This document shows positions 54,340 through 64,000 of a stretch of DNA of 64,000 bases, piece after piece. Below the pieces are notes generated by a model that saw only the letters and a list, made by a program, of their open reading frames with translations, was not told where the DNA came from and made no database searches. Made by a program: the position numbers and the translations under genes. The stretch is from Sclerodactyla briareus (Eukaryota > Echinodermata > Holothuroidea > Dendrochirotida > Sclerodactylidae): the NCBI GenBank assembly GCA_026419785.1, contig JAODTK010005761.1, positions 186,001-250,000 on the forward strand. Reading direction: 5' to 3'. Within the stretch, counting starts at the first letter, position 1, and each line of letters begins with the position of its first letter.

Positions 54340-54940
54340 CTACGAATTCTGGTTTGGTTTGGTCGTGTGAGTCAAAGAAATCTAGGGAAACTACAATCCA
54401 TCAACAGAAATGCGGAACGCATCATGGCACAGGGCTCCCATCTCTCCATCACTGACTACCAAGAGCGTACACTGAAGCGTGTGGTTGTTATTTTAAAAGT
54501 GGACTCATCCAGCAACTGCGTATTTTAGGTTCCTTCCATCAGGAATACCATTCCATACGGTAGAGGTTCTAGACGTTTACTGTAAGTTTTTACCCTTCCG
54601 CTTGAAGATTTTCAATGCACACATTAATCGTTAACGGCGTTGCCTTGTTTTATTTGTTGTTTCCATTTGACATGTACGTGCGCATCATGTCATTGGCATT
54701 TCATTGTTCTGTTTTACATATTCTCATAGCCAAAGCCACGGTTTCGAACAGATTTATTGGGCTCATAGTTTTCTTTCCCACGATTTCATATTTCGATATT
54801 CTTATCCATATTTGGTTTCATACTCGCCTATTGTTCTTTTTGTTTCGCCTTTTCGTTGTTTGGTATTTCTTATTCGTGAGGCTCTTATTTTATCCCTATT
54901 TTCCCTTGTATGGTGGGTAATGCAGATTGGCTGAATAATA

Positions 54941-54976
<36 letters not shown>

Positions 54977-54980
54977 CTAC
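54340..54980 (+). mobile_element. non-LTR retrotransposon 3' fragment with (TCTA)n end
   Basis: The reading WFGRVSQRNLGKLQSINRNA, ERIMAQGSHLSITDYQERTL and then, after shifts, F-x-F-L-P-S-G-(R)-R-Y-R matches the C-terminal region of some LINE ORF2 proteins (L-P-S-G-R-R-Y block). It is followed by AT-rich sequence and a (TATC)n microsatellite at 54940-54976, which may be the element's simple-repeat tail. It is a different family from the CR1/L2 copy at 5508. Confidence 0.6.
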
Positions 54981-55793
54981 AGGTGTCTGTGTTAGCGAAC
55001 CGCCGATTGCATAATACATCATTCTGTCTGTGAACATTGGAGAAGCCGATATCAGATGAGTAGGAGGTCTAGCAGTACAGCAGCCTTAAGAATAAATCAT
55101 ACCTTCTGACGTCTGCGGACTACGTAACGTACTTAAGGACAAAGGTAGAAGATATTCAATGAATGAATTTTAATTTTCTTATGGCAACACGCATGTAGTT
55201 CTCAGGGTCAAGGACAACTATACTGGTTGAGCTCTCCACCCCAACATTTCTTCCAGAGCATTGCTGTAATCTGTTCTTTTGAAGGCTGTAGGATCAATAT
55301 TGCACAAAATTGGTATCCAGGTTTTCGATCAGTGGCTGCGTGAATTGGTATTCAGTGTACTTCAGCCAACTGAATAAAAGATCTGTCAATATCACCAAAT
55401 GTTACTGGATTTTTTGATGATGATCTAATGTATTGGAAAAGATCCTAAAAGTTTCTATGATTGTGTATAAATCTTCAGGGATCTAAGTAAAAACTCGATA
55501 AATACTACAAGGTTGTGAATTCTCAAAGAATGGTGAGCTAAACTGCACAGAATCAAGTAAAAAATAACATTTCAGTGTGGTGGCCCATGTGATCCCCTAA
55601 TGGGACCTGTAGGACTGTCTGGACTTACAGGGGCAACTGAATTCATGTTATCGGAACCTGCATACTTTAAATTCATCAGGAAAACTTAAATGTAACCGTG
55701 GTTATGATTTATGATAATTGAAAGTGTAATGTATTATCAATGCATAAACACAGTATTTCATACAACTTTTGGTCACTACACAAGGACCTACCT
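54981..55793. other. no feature recognised
   Basis: AT-rich. I see neither exon-like sequence nor a repeat. Confidence 0.35.
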
Positions 55794-56213
55794 TAGGCTG
55801 GAGTTTTTCCGTTGAGTTCCTCCTCGAGTTAATCAACTCTTCCTGGGTGCGTCCTCTCCTTGAGCCCCGGTCCGCGGCCAGCTCCTGGAGTCTATGAGTT
55901 CATTCTGGCCGTAGGAGCATGTTCGTGTGCTCTTCACTGGGTTCCATCTCCTTGTCCTTTGGGGTATTCCTGATTGGTTCAAGCTATCAAGCTCAGCGCT
56001 TGACTTCTTCATCGCTGGGGGACTACGTTCGTCATTCTGGTACTGGAGAGCGGCCTCTCTGGCGGCGTTGGATGCTTCAGGAGTTGCTCTCTCCCAGGTT
56101 CGTCGTACTTCAGTTCAGCTCCTCTAGTTCGTTTCGCAGCCTACTGATGGTGTGTCCCTTGGTTGTTTTTTGCGAGAGCATTCGTGGTGAGCTCGTGGTT
56201 AGACCGGGTGACT
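55794..56213 (-). CDS. candidate coiled-coil exon, unrecognised
   Basis: On the minus strand, after a CCACAG| acceptor, the sequence reads SPGLTTSSPRMLSQKTTKG, HTISRLRNELEEL. With shifts it continues ASNAAREAALQYQNDE, KKSSAELDSLN and LQELAADRGSRRGRTQEELI, then NSRRNSTEKLQPK and donor AAG|GTAGGT at 55793. Leucine, glutamate and arginine spacing suggests a coiled coil. At least three shifts are needed. Its 2-nt start phase fits the 1-nt end of the 59.2-kb candidate exon. Its phase-0 end does not fit the 49.2-kb segment directly, so exons would be missing between them. Confidence 0.45.
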
Positions 56214-56517
56214 CTGTGGCTAGCTAGGCTCATGTTCCTGTGTGTTATTGAGAGGGAGTTTGTTCCGTCTATTCCGATCCCCGGAACAAAATAAAGGTTC
56301 TTTCATATAATTTTCAAAATCTTTGAACAATGGTACAAATGCAAGGGGGAAGAGAATAAACAAAGACCTGGGGGCTTATCAAAATGTCAAAACCTGAAGA
56401 TATATGCAGGAAAAATATCAAACACACCCTCTGAGCCAGTGTCGACGAATTATTTTGGAATTAGTAGCCTTCGGGCTCCCAAGTGCTGAATCTGTAGCAC
56501 CGAAAGGGCGAGCCCCC

Positions 56518-56543
56518 TTTTTTTTTTTTTTTTTTATTTTTTT

Positions 56544-56588
<45 letters not shown>

Positions 56589-56601
56589 CCCTTTTTTTTT
56601 T

Positions 56602-56656
<55 letters not shown>

Positions 56657-56672
56657 CTTTTTTTTGTTTTTT
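56518..56672. repeat. 155-base nearly pure T tract
   Basis: Almost all T with a few C, A and G interruptions. Such a length is atypical and may be a poly(A) tail of a minus-strand retrotransposon or a basecalling artefact. Phenylalanine-run readings here are meaningless. Confidence 0.9.
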
Positions 56673-59157
56673 GGTGTCGATAATTTACCAGTGTTTAAAT
56701 ATTACTAAATGCCAAAAAAAAACAACCCTGAATGAACTCTCGATCATTCCCTGCATTGAGCCCCCACTCTCATATGCAATTGCGATTCGCTGGGGCCGGC
56801 CTAGGGATGCCTTCACCAGGCTATCTACGAACTTGGATCCTTCCCCATAATCTCCGCCACGTTTCCTGCTCCACGAGAATAAATTTTGGCTAGGTGCGCG
56901 GTACTGATTTTTGGAAACCGGATAACGATGCCATGGCACCGGTAATTGGTGCCAGTAACGGTATTCGCGCTTGCCTAAAATAATGCTAGCGTCGTAGATT
57001 ACACGCACCTACTCCAAAAAACTCATGAAGCTCACTGTATTATATGCCCTTTTTTATAATCCTCTTTTGAGTCAAAGATGCCCCAATTAATATTTTGTAT
57101 AATAAAGGTTGAGTCTCGTTTGGTATCGATAGTTGAAAAGACTTATGACAACGTACGGCAAACAGCCACATGCATGCGACCCACTGTGATGCTGTTACGA
57201 GCAGAATTAATTGTACGACATTTCTTCCATACGTAAAATGTATGCCCCCGCCGGCCGCCCGCCACAAACCGGTGCTAGTGCAATTGGCCAGTAGGCCTAC
57301 GAATGTGATTATTTTTAGCTAGAAAACTGCGCAAGGCACAGTTTAATCAGCCCTAAAGCCACCAGTGGATTTGCGGCTAAACCTTATGATATAATTATTT
57401 TTTCACCAATTGCCAATTAATCACATTAATTCCTTCATAGAATGGTAGGCCACGCGAATTGCATTGACGTCATAGCGATCGAGGTGCCGATCGACGATCG
57501 TTAATTTCAAGTCCTTTATCCCAGAGTTAAGCGCGTTCCATGCACGGGTGCGGGGGGCGTTTTCTCGAATCGGTCAAGTAGCGTTTTTTTCCGCCGCCCG
57601 CGTGTCGCCTGGTATTCGTAATCAATTTCTGGGGGATTCCCTGCATCTTACGGCTTGACGCGGTAGGAGAGTAGAGGAAGGAAATTTTAGGTTCAAATCA
57701 GTTCCAAAACAACATTTCATAACTGTTCAACACTAGGGATGGATTTTATACAGATGTGTTATTATCTTCAATGGTCAGACACCTATTTGAACACATATAA
57801 TTTTAAACGATGACATGTCAAGTATTTCTCCAAAACCTGGTAATTGTGAAGTTTTAAATGGTGGGGCCGTAATCATTGACATTCAGAAACAACGGTTTAA
57901 GGGAAATAACACCGGTGTTTAGGTTTAAACCACTAGTATGATCAGGTGTGTGATAAATAATAATAATAATATTAATAATAATAATCCTAATGATAACAAC
58001 AATAAAATAACATAATAATAAGAGAGGCTACATCGGTTCTTATATAGCGCATATACACACATACAAAGTTGAAGAAGAGGTGGTGACCAGAGAAAAACGC
58101 AGGCCCGGCCGCCCGCGTGCATGGAAAGAGTCTTCACGGCCGCCGCCCGCCGCAGCATGGAACGGGCTTAGATTTAGAAAACTCTCATAGAGTTAATGTT
58201 GCGATAAAAGTTGCTGTCGGCGGCCTGGACCAAGTCAATAGGAGTGCCGATTGGGAGTTGAGTAAACGCACTGTACTATCAGTGGAATGCATTGTCAGAA
58301 TGCTAGTCAAACAGTAGTAGGTGATGACCCACCGTTCCAAACATGGGCGAGTAAGCAAGCAAATAGAAGGCATGATGTAGTTTTTATTATACGTTTACCA
58401 ATAAATGCTGCGATGTCCATGGCAGCTGGGATATTCCGGGCAAATATTGAAAGTACACAGCTCGCACCGTACGTGTGGAAAAAAGTTTATCATTTTCACA
58501 ACAGGTTGGGGATTGAGCGGCGATTACAGCGGCGGCGGCTTGGATCGGCGGGGGGAAAACACATTAATCATATGTGTTGGGCTGTTGGCTATTTAATATG
58601 GGCTCCGTAATCCTGGAATTTGAACTCTACAGACTAAGATTGCGGTTAGCCGACGGGGGAATTCGCAACTGAAAGCCAGAGTAGCTGACGGCCAGGAGGG
58701 AAAGCCGGGCTACCGGCGACATAGGATTTTCGAGCCTTGTCTTGATCTCCTTCCCTACTCAACAATTTTCCCACCAATGGACTACAAGCGAACACTAATA
58801 TGGACCCATAATTTGACGAAAAACAAACAAGTAACAAAAAACAAGTACTAAAGCACTGAACTGCTATGACTCATACAACTTAGACAAATTACCAAATTTG
58901 ACAAACTCCCATTGCAATAGGGTTACATAAGAGTTTGTAAGTTATTCCAGCCATGACGGACTTTCAATCATTTAGTATACGGGAGGCATTCTGCCCTTTT
59001 TTTCCAGCCTAAGGGGACCACAATTTCTGTCCACTAATCTGTAGCTAGCACATCATGGCTACATACAATAGGAGTGAATTAGTTCCACCAGCCTTCTACC
59101 ATTAGGTAACTTCTCTTTTTACCTTCCCCAACCAATCCTACGCGCAACGTTTCTTAC
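56673..59157. other. probable intron of the minus-strand candidate gene, with retroelement tail
   Basis: At about 57953-57984 there is an (AAT)n tract, and at 58035-58050 'ggttcttatatagcgc', the reverse complement of the GCGCTATATAAGAAC tail of the SINE at 29966. A reverse-oriented SINE or LINE end therefore lies here. GC-rich patches occur at 57540-57610 and 58105-58160. No gene recognised. Confidence 0.45.
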
Positions 59158-59442
59158 CCGTTTTCTTTTTATTCACTCTGCCCACGTTGGTTGAAGCAAT
59201 GCGGTAGGAACTTTGTTGATTTTGCGGCGAACCGGCGTTTGACCTAGGATGCTGACGACTGGCCTTCTCTTGCAGCCGGGAGGACCGGTTCTGGGTGTCA
59301 TGCAGGTCCCGGAGTCAAAGGAGTCCGAAATACTGGTAAGAGTTGGTCCATGGACCGCCTGAGTGGGGGTAGACCCCAAAGAGTGGGCCAGTGTGGTCAA
59401 TGGGTTGACTTGGGCCAACGCTTCCTGGTCATGGTTTGACAT
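59158..59442 (-). CDS. candidate first coding exon, unrecognised
   Basis: An ATG at 59442 opens MSNHDQEALAQVNPLTTLAH, SLGSTPTQAVHGPTLTSISD, SFDSGTCMTPRTGPPGCKRR and PVVSILGQTPVRRKINKVPT. After one base change it reads STNVGRVNKKKTG and reaches a good donor, AACGG|GTAAGAA. The composition is coding-like. The 1-nt end phase joins the 55.8-kb candidate exon in frame (G|AG). It may be the start of the gene whose last exon is lebercilin-like, but this link is inference. Confidence 0.4.
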
Positions 59443-60515
59443 TTTGCTGAGCTATAGATCTGAAGGCCTCACGGTGCAGCCGTCACCGCATAGTCCACTA
59501 ATTAAACGCGGAGAGTACGTTCTACTTCATTGCACAAGAATGGCTTTGTCAGCGAACTGCTTAATTGTGAACTATGGTGAATTATTCATCCCAATAGCGC
59601 TGTTATTATACATGTGGTTTGTATGACAAGGAAACAAGAAGACCCTATACAAGAGGTGGCCAATAGGTTATAAGCCTTGTCTTGAATGTAACAATTGCGT
59701 AGAACTTTATAGTCATCCATTTCCAGATTGTAATTCACATATCGCCCTGTCATACGATATGATGCAAAATTGGTTGGATATGGGTTACATGGTAACGAAG
59801 CTGCTTCACTGGGCGTTCAATCTGTCAGTTCATGCTGTGTAGAGCAAGAATGCTGTAGGCAGTATTCCTGTGGGGGAAGAGAAAATGGAAAACAAAGAAT
59901 AATCTATTCATGTAAAGCAAAAAAAACTATAGGTCTAGGGTGATATGATTACTTTGTCTTTGAAAAAAGAGAAATACTTAAAAAGGTTAGGCGGAGCAAT
60001 GTGACAACTGCTTGATATAGGATACAGTTTGCAGTTTTATCAAGATTTAACAGATTTCAATTTGAGGTGCTATTTTCCCCCCCCCAAAAAAAAAATTGCC
60101 CCCCTCTCAATTCAATTTGAGTGCTACGTTGGGAGTTCAGGTGTTATTCTCTCTTCCACGTCAAGAAATTTAGTGGGCACTATCAACGAAATACTCTATG
60201 GGCTAATACAAGAACTAGGTGTAGTGCCAAAACCACAGCTGAAAGAGGTGAGTTTAACATAACTGGCAACATCGTAAAGAGTGTGCCTTTTTCTCTGACG
60301 AAGAAGAAAGTTTATTTTGGGGTCATGCTGTGGCTAGCGACAGGCTGACCGAACGTGGCAACGTAGTTGGAATGGTTAGATTGAGGGTAGATTCAATTTG
60401 AGGTGTATCTGGTTGTTGTCTTGTTAATGGAACATGGAATTAAGCTAGATAGGGGCATATTTGATGGCATTTATCCTAAATGCGGCTTCCCAATGGTCTG
60501 TTAAGTCCACAGCTT
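59443..60515. other. no feature recognised
   Basis: Contains a C9-A9 tract near 60078-60095. A short plus-strand reading at 60029-60262 crosses it and is unrecognised. Confidence 0.35.
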
Positions 60516-60710
60516 CACTCTCGATACAAACCCCACTCGAAAACATCATATCAGGCTATGGGGTAGATATGTGACATATGCCAATGATACACAGTTGTAT
60601 TATTTTCCACGTTGTGAAACTTCCGAAAGCAATCTTTCACTGAGCAATGTGTTCAATGTGTTCGTAAACGACATGGGACAATCCACAATAAGCTAATGTT
60701 GAATGACCAA
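60516..60710 (+). mobile_element. CR1/L2-type LINE reverse transcriptase fragment with altered active site
   Basis: With one shift it reads TNPLENIISGYGV, TYANDTQLYYFP and NKLMLND. This is the RT palm around the Y-A-D-D box and the following N-K-L-x-L-N block of CR1/L2-clade ORF2. The box is Y-A-N-D, so the first catalytic aspartate is lost. No flanking ORF2 sequence is readable, so it is a dead fragment. It is likely from the same clade as 5508-6240. Confidence 0.75.
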
Positions 60711-61425
60711 CAAGAGCCCCACTGGTGCTGTAGCTCAAACTGCACAATTGAACCAAGACAAATTCAAAATTATGTGTCATATGTTTGAGATCATGGAAGT
60801 CAAGGAAGGCAGTTTCAAACAAGTGCCTATTGTGCCCCGTAACAACCTTTTGACCTTGATCTTCATAAGCATGAGCTGTTTAGAAGCTCAATAAACATTG
60901 CTTACTAGGTTCGGTAACACCATCGACGAATAACCAATGGAGAGGAGAACAAGACGTTGGTGGTGATCTTTACCCAAGTGTCTCACACGTGGCAATCGGG
61001 GTTTACATTAGAAGAAGCAATTGACTAGACTAACTATACATTGTCGAGTTGAGATAGATGTAGTTTTTTTTAACAACTGAGAGCGGAATTCCCACCCATT
61101 GGAAATGCAATCGTACATTGTTAAACTGGTCACCTAATTAGCTATTTTTTATGCTGAAATCAGTCAGTTCATGCACATGCATCTTGATTTTATGCAAAGT
61201 CAAAAACCACATAATATAGATTGTATGGTCTGGCGAATCTGCTAAGAGCGTAAACAATAGAATGAAATTATTGGAATAGGCAATTACTCATGTAATTATG
61301 GTGATTGGGTGCCTAAATTCGATTAGATCACCTACACACCTACCGTTGGTTGCCATTAATGTGATCAATATGCTATAGCTGAAACCATACGGAGGGTCGC
61401 CCTAATATCCCCCGTTCTCATGTAG
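60711..61425. other. no feature recognised
   Basis: AT-rich spacer before the foldback-like element. No coding or repeat signal seen. Confidence 0.35.
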
Positions 61426-61429
61426 TCCC

Positions 61430-61655
61430 CGCTCATTGGTCACCTAATGACAAAAACATATCTTGGTCCCCCGTCTCATGGTCCCCCCGTATCATTCAGT
61501 CTCATTGGTCCCCAGTTTCTCATTGGTCCCCCGTCCATCCTTCCGTCTCATTGGTCACCCGTCTAATTGGTCCCCCGTTCATCTATCCGTCTCATTGGTC
61601 CCCGTCTCATTGGTACCCTGTTCACTTTTCCGTCTCATTGGTCCCCCGGACAGCA
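61430..61655 (+). repeat. left array of the foldback-like element
   Basis: The unit GTCTCATTGGTCCCCC recurs about ten times with small variation, interspersed with 'gttcatctatcc'- or 'gtccatccttcc'-type spacers that form a longer ~48-bp period. Read as protein it gives 'SLVPRPSFRLIG'-like repeats, which are artefacts. Confidence 0.9.
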
Positions 61656-61950
61656 GGCGAATGATTTGCCCGAACAGGGGGGGGGGGCCCTCCTCCAACC
61701 TACGTATGCCTAAATAATAGACCGACCGTTACGAAATGTACTAACATTATTTAAAATATCAAGACATCCAAAGGTGGAATTTCATGCGGAGTCGAGTTGA
61801 TCTTGGTAACCAGACTCAATTCATCTAGCTATGAAAAAGTTTTTTTTAGGAATGAATTATTGCTTTGTAATGATTTACCTTTTACGGGGAGGTTTGTGGG
61901 AAAATATAATGTAGGCCAATTTATCACGATTTGTATATGCCAGACGACTA
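61656..61950. other. unique spacer between inverted arrays
   Basis: About 295 bp with a G10 run near 61678 and no coding potential. It would form the loop if the arrays pair. Confidence 0.6.
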
Positions 61951-62216
61951 TTGAGACGAGGGACCCAATTAGCGGGGGTCTATGAGACGGGGGGACCATG
62001 AGACGGAATGATGGACGGGGGACAAGTGAGACGGGGGACCAATGAGGAGGAATAAGAAGGGGGGGGACAAGACCGGGGCCAATGAGACGCGGAAGAATGA
62101 AAGGGGGACCCAATGAGGCACGTGGGACCAATGAGGACGGGAATGATGGAAGGGGGGGGGCAATGAGCCGGGGGGACCAATGAGACGGGGGGGGTCTAAT
62201 GAGACGGGGGGTCTTA
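61951..62216 (-). repeat. right array of the foldback-like element
   Basis: About ten to eleven copies of GGGGGACCAATGAGAC, the reverse complement of the left unit, with the same type of 'ggaatgatggac' spacers. It faces the left array, so the 61430-62216 segment has long inverted repeats built of short direct repeats. Confidence 0.9.
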
Positions 62217-63107
62217 GACATTACACATAGAAAACCTGCAATATTCATTTTAGGCGCTTTCATGGTTGGAAATTGCCGCATGTCACTGACATGTAAGTAT
62301 TGTATGGGGAATGTTTCACATAGTCTTGGCATCGGCTGAAACAGTCACATGGGCATGAATCTTTTGCTTCTACAGGTCTGAGAAGGGCTTGGATCTGCCC
62401 CCTTGGGATTCATGATTGGCTGTTTGGATGGAAGTACATGGTGGTACTGGGAAAGGTTACACCCCTGCCTTGACATAATTTGACCACTTCTTGAGAAGAG
62501 TGGTGAGTTATCCAAGATCAAACTAACAAGGATTCCTAGACTGAGGCGTGCAAGGCTTCCCGAATGTTGGTGAAAAGCTGTAATCAGCAAGTAAAGATCA
62601 GAGAAAGCTAATGGCAGAGAAATGGAATGAGGGTGAAAGTGTTGTTACACATCGATGGTGTACTCAACAGTAGTCTTTTGGGTATGGTATGAGATATACT
62701 GATAATATCGAGGACAATCAGCTAGTTAATGAGAAGTATCTGCAGGTTAGCTTCAAATTTGATTGTGTTTCTGTGTTAGGTTTTAAGCTATTATCCCTCT
62801 CAAACCATTAGATGTGGTGTGTTGTGTACAAAGCCAGAGGTTAGATATTACAGTGGGGAGGTGCCCTATTGGCAATGGTTGCAGCCAGTAATGCAAGATG
62901 GTGACGGGAGCTGACAGGGAAGCGGAAGGCAAGGCCACGGCTTTGGGCAACGCCTCGAGCCCCAACGTTTGAATTTTTTTCAAGGCCAGAGTGGAGGAGA
63001 AAACATAGTTAGTGTTGCCATTGTACTTATATATTTGGCATTTTTATACAAAGCATGCGGTGCTGGGCTCCTGTGCAAGATTGTATTCTAATGAAGGCTA
63101 CTGCACA
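62217..63107. other. no feature recognised
   Basis: No gene or repeat recognised. Confidence 0.35.
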
Positions 63108-63475
63108 GTGCTATCCCAGCTCAGGTGGAGAAGGGGATGTTGTCAGGTATTTTTTGCTTTGTCTGATCCAACATTACAAAAGGGAGGGTAATTGTCGCCT
63201 ATTTCATACAAGCATTAAAAACACAATACTTCTGCATGGGTAGGGGCGTGGGTTGGCAAGAGGTTCGGGGGAAGGATAAACTCATCCCAGCCTATCCCAG
63301 ACCAGATGGGGGAGAGGCGATTGGTGTTAGGGTATTTTTTCTATTGTAAAAACTTGATCCCACCATTTAAGAAAGGGAGGTAACTTGTCTCATATTCATA
63401 CAAGATTAACACACAATCTTTTGGGTAGGGAAGGGGTAGCAATGAATTTTCGGGGAAGGGTCAACTCACATCCAT
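63108..63475 (+). repeat. two-copy tandem duplication, ~182 bp
   Basis: Both copies run 'tatcccag', 'gtattttttg' or 'gtattttttc', 'aaagggaggta', 'catacaag', 'aacacacaat' or 'aaacacaata', 'gggtaggg', then 'ggggaagg'. Copies begin near 63110 and 63292. Confidence 0.8.
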
Positions 63476-64000
63476 ATTGAGGATTGTTCTATATAATCCT
63501 AATGTATGGATGCCTTACACTTGTGATAGGGAAGCGTGGGATTTGGCAGGTGCTGAAGTTGCAATTGCACTGGAATTTTCAAAAACACCATTTCTATTTT
63601 TAATCTAATACGTCTTACAATTGCACTTTTCATTTCTGATTTATTCCTATTAATTTTTTTAAGGAGGGGTGGATAGGCAAATGATTTCTAATTAAGACTC
63701 TATTCTCTTTGTTATACTTACTGCTTTTTCTAGGGTTATTTTTGGTATTATACAGAGCCTAAGAGGATACTTCTAAAATGAATGTCCATTAAATTCGAAA
63801 TCGAAGGATACCCACAATTGCTGCAATACTGCACAACAACATTGCAGTTATGCTGCTCTGCAAATAAACGTCACCTTTGTCTTGTAGGGGTGGGGGGGTG
63901 GAAGGTGATTCGCATTTTTTTTTTTTTTTTTCTTATATTTGCATTTTATTAAGATAGTTGGATTCAATTAGCATAATCCATCTAAATCATCACCCCCCCC
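63476..64000. other. right edge, AT-rich, no feature recognised
   Basis: Includes a G8 run near 63892 and a T17 run at about 63916-63932. The window ends in a C run. Confidence 0.4.

Noticed and set aside
56404..56850. 148-codon plus-strand reading with a phenylalanine run
   Set aside because: It is the translation of the 155-base T tract.
61430..62216. A CRISPR array
   Set aside because: The repeats are short, uneven, lack unique spacers of constant length, and the host is a eukaryote.
61829..62332. 167-codon minus-strand proline- and leucine-rich reading
   Set aside because: It is a translation of the right array of the foldback-like element. The left array gives the same peptide pattern on the other strand.

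Overview
This is eukaryotic nuclear DNA from an animal. It has a spliced gene with consensus GT-AG junctions, long introns full of degenerate repeats, CR1/L2-type LINE remnants, a tRNA-derived SINE, a hAT-type element and many G/C homopolymer runs. The repeat style (AGGCCT clusters, 'gacctctgacc' repeats, CR1/L2 LINEs, an inverted-array foldback-like element) suggests a marine invertebrate, possibly an echinoderm or another invertebrate deuterostome. The species cannot be read from the window.

The backbone is one plus-strand gene from about 7.3 to 36.1 kb (3' UTR perhaps to 37.9 kb). It is the RBBP4/RBBP7 (p48, Caf1-55, Nurf55) histone-chaperone WD40 gene. All twelve coding exons can be placed by homology, and the splice phases join correctly at almost every junction. 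Nearly every exon carries one or more single-base indels while splice sites and amino-acid identities are kept. That pattern fits uncorrected long-read consensus errors better than pseudogene decay. Because of it, the automatic open reading frames are almost all meaningless.

The most striking structure is in exon 5. About 87 bp of its 3' end plus the first bases of its 5' splice site are repeated about 29 times in a ~98 bp tandem array (15.49-18.41 kb), giving a series of decoy splice donors just downstream of the real one. Intron 3 holds a satellite-like array in which a 17-bp GC-rich motif alternates in orientation. Intron 4 holds a complete-looking non-autonomous hAT element with an 8-bp target duplication. 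Intron 6 (10.2 kb) holds a minus-strand hAT/ZNF862-like transposase-derived relic. Intron 7 holds a tandem duplication and a SINE, and a second SINE copy sits in intron 11.

From about 46.5 to 59.4 kb there are minus-strand coding segments. The exon at 46.6-47.2 kb matches the C-terminal part of lebercilin (LCA5), a ciliary coiled-coil protein. Three more candidate exons (49.2, 55.8 and 59.2 kb) have splice-like boundaries and partly compatible phases and may belong to the same gene, but I do not recognise them.

The rest is intergenic or intronic repeat sequence: a 305-bp tandem array at the left edge, shorter tandem arrays at 12.5, 20, 26.5, 40, 41, 44, 53.6 and 63 kb, LINE remnants at 5.5, 54.4 and 60.5 kb, and a foldback-like element at 61.4-62.2 kb made of inverted arrays of a short unit.
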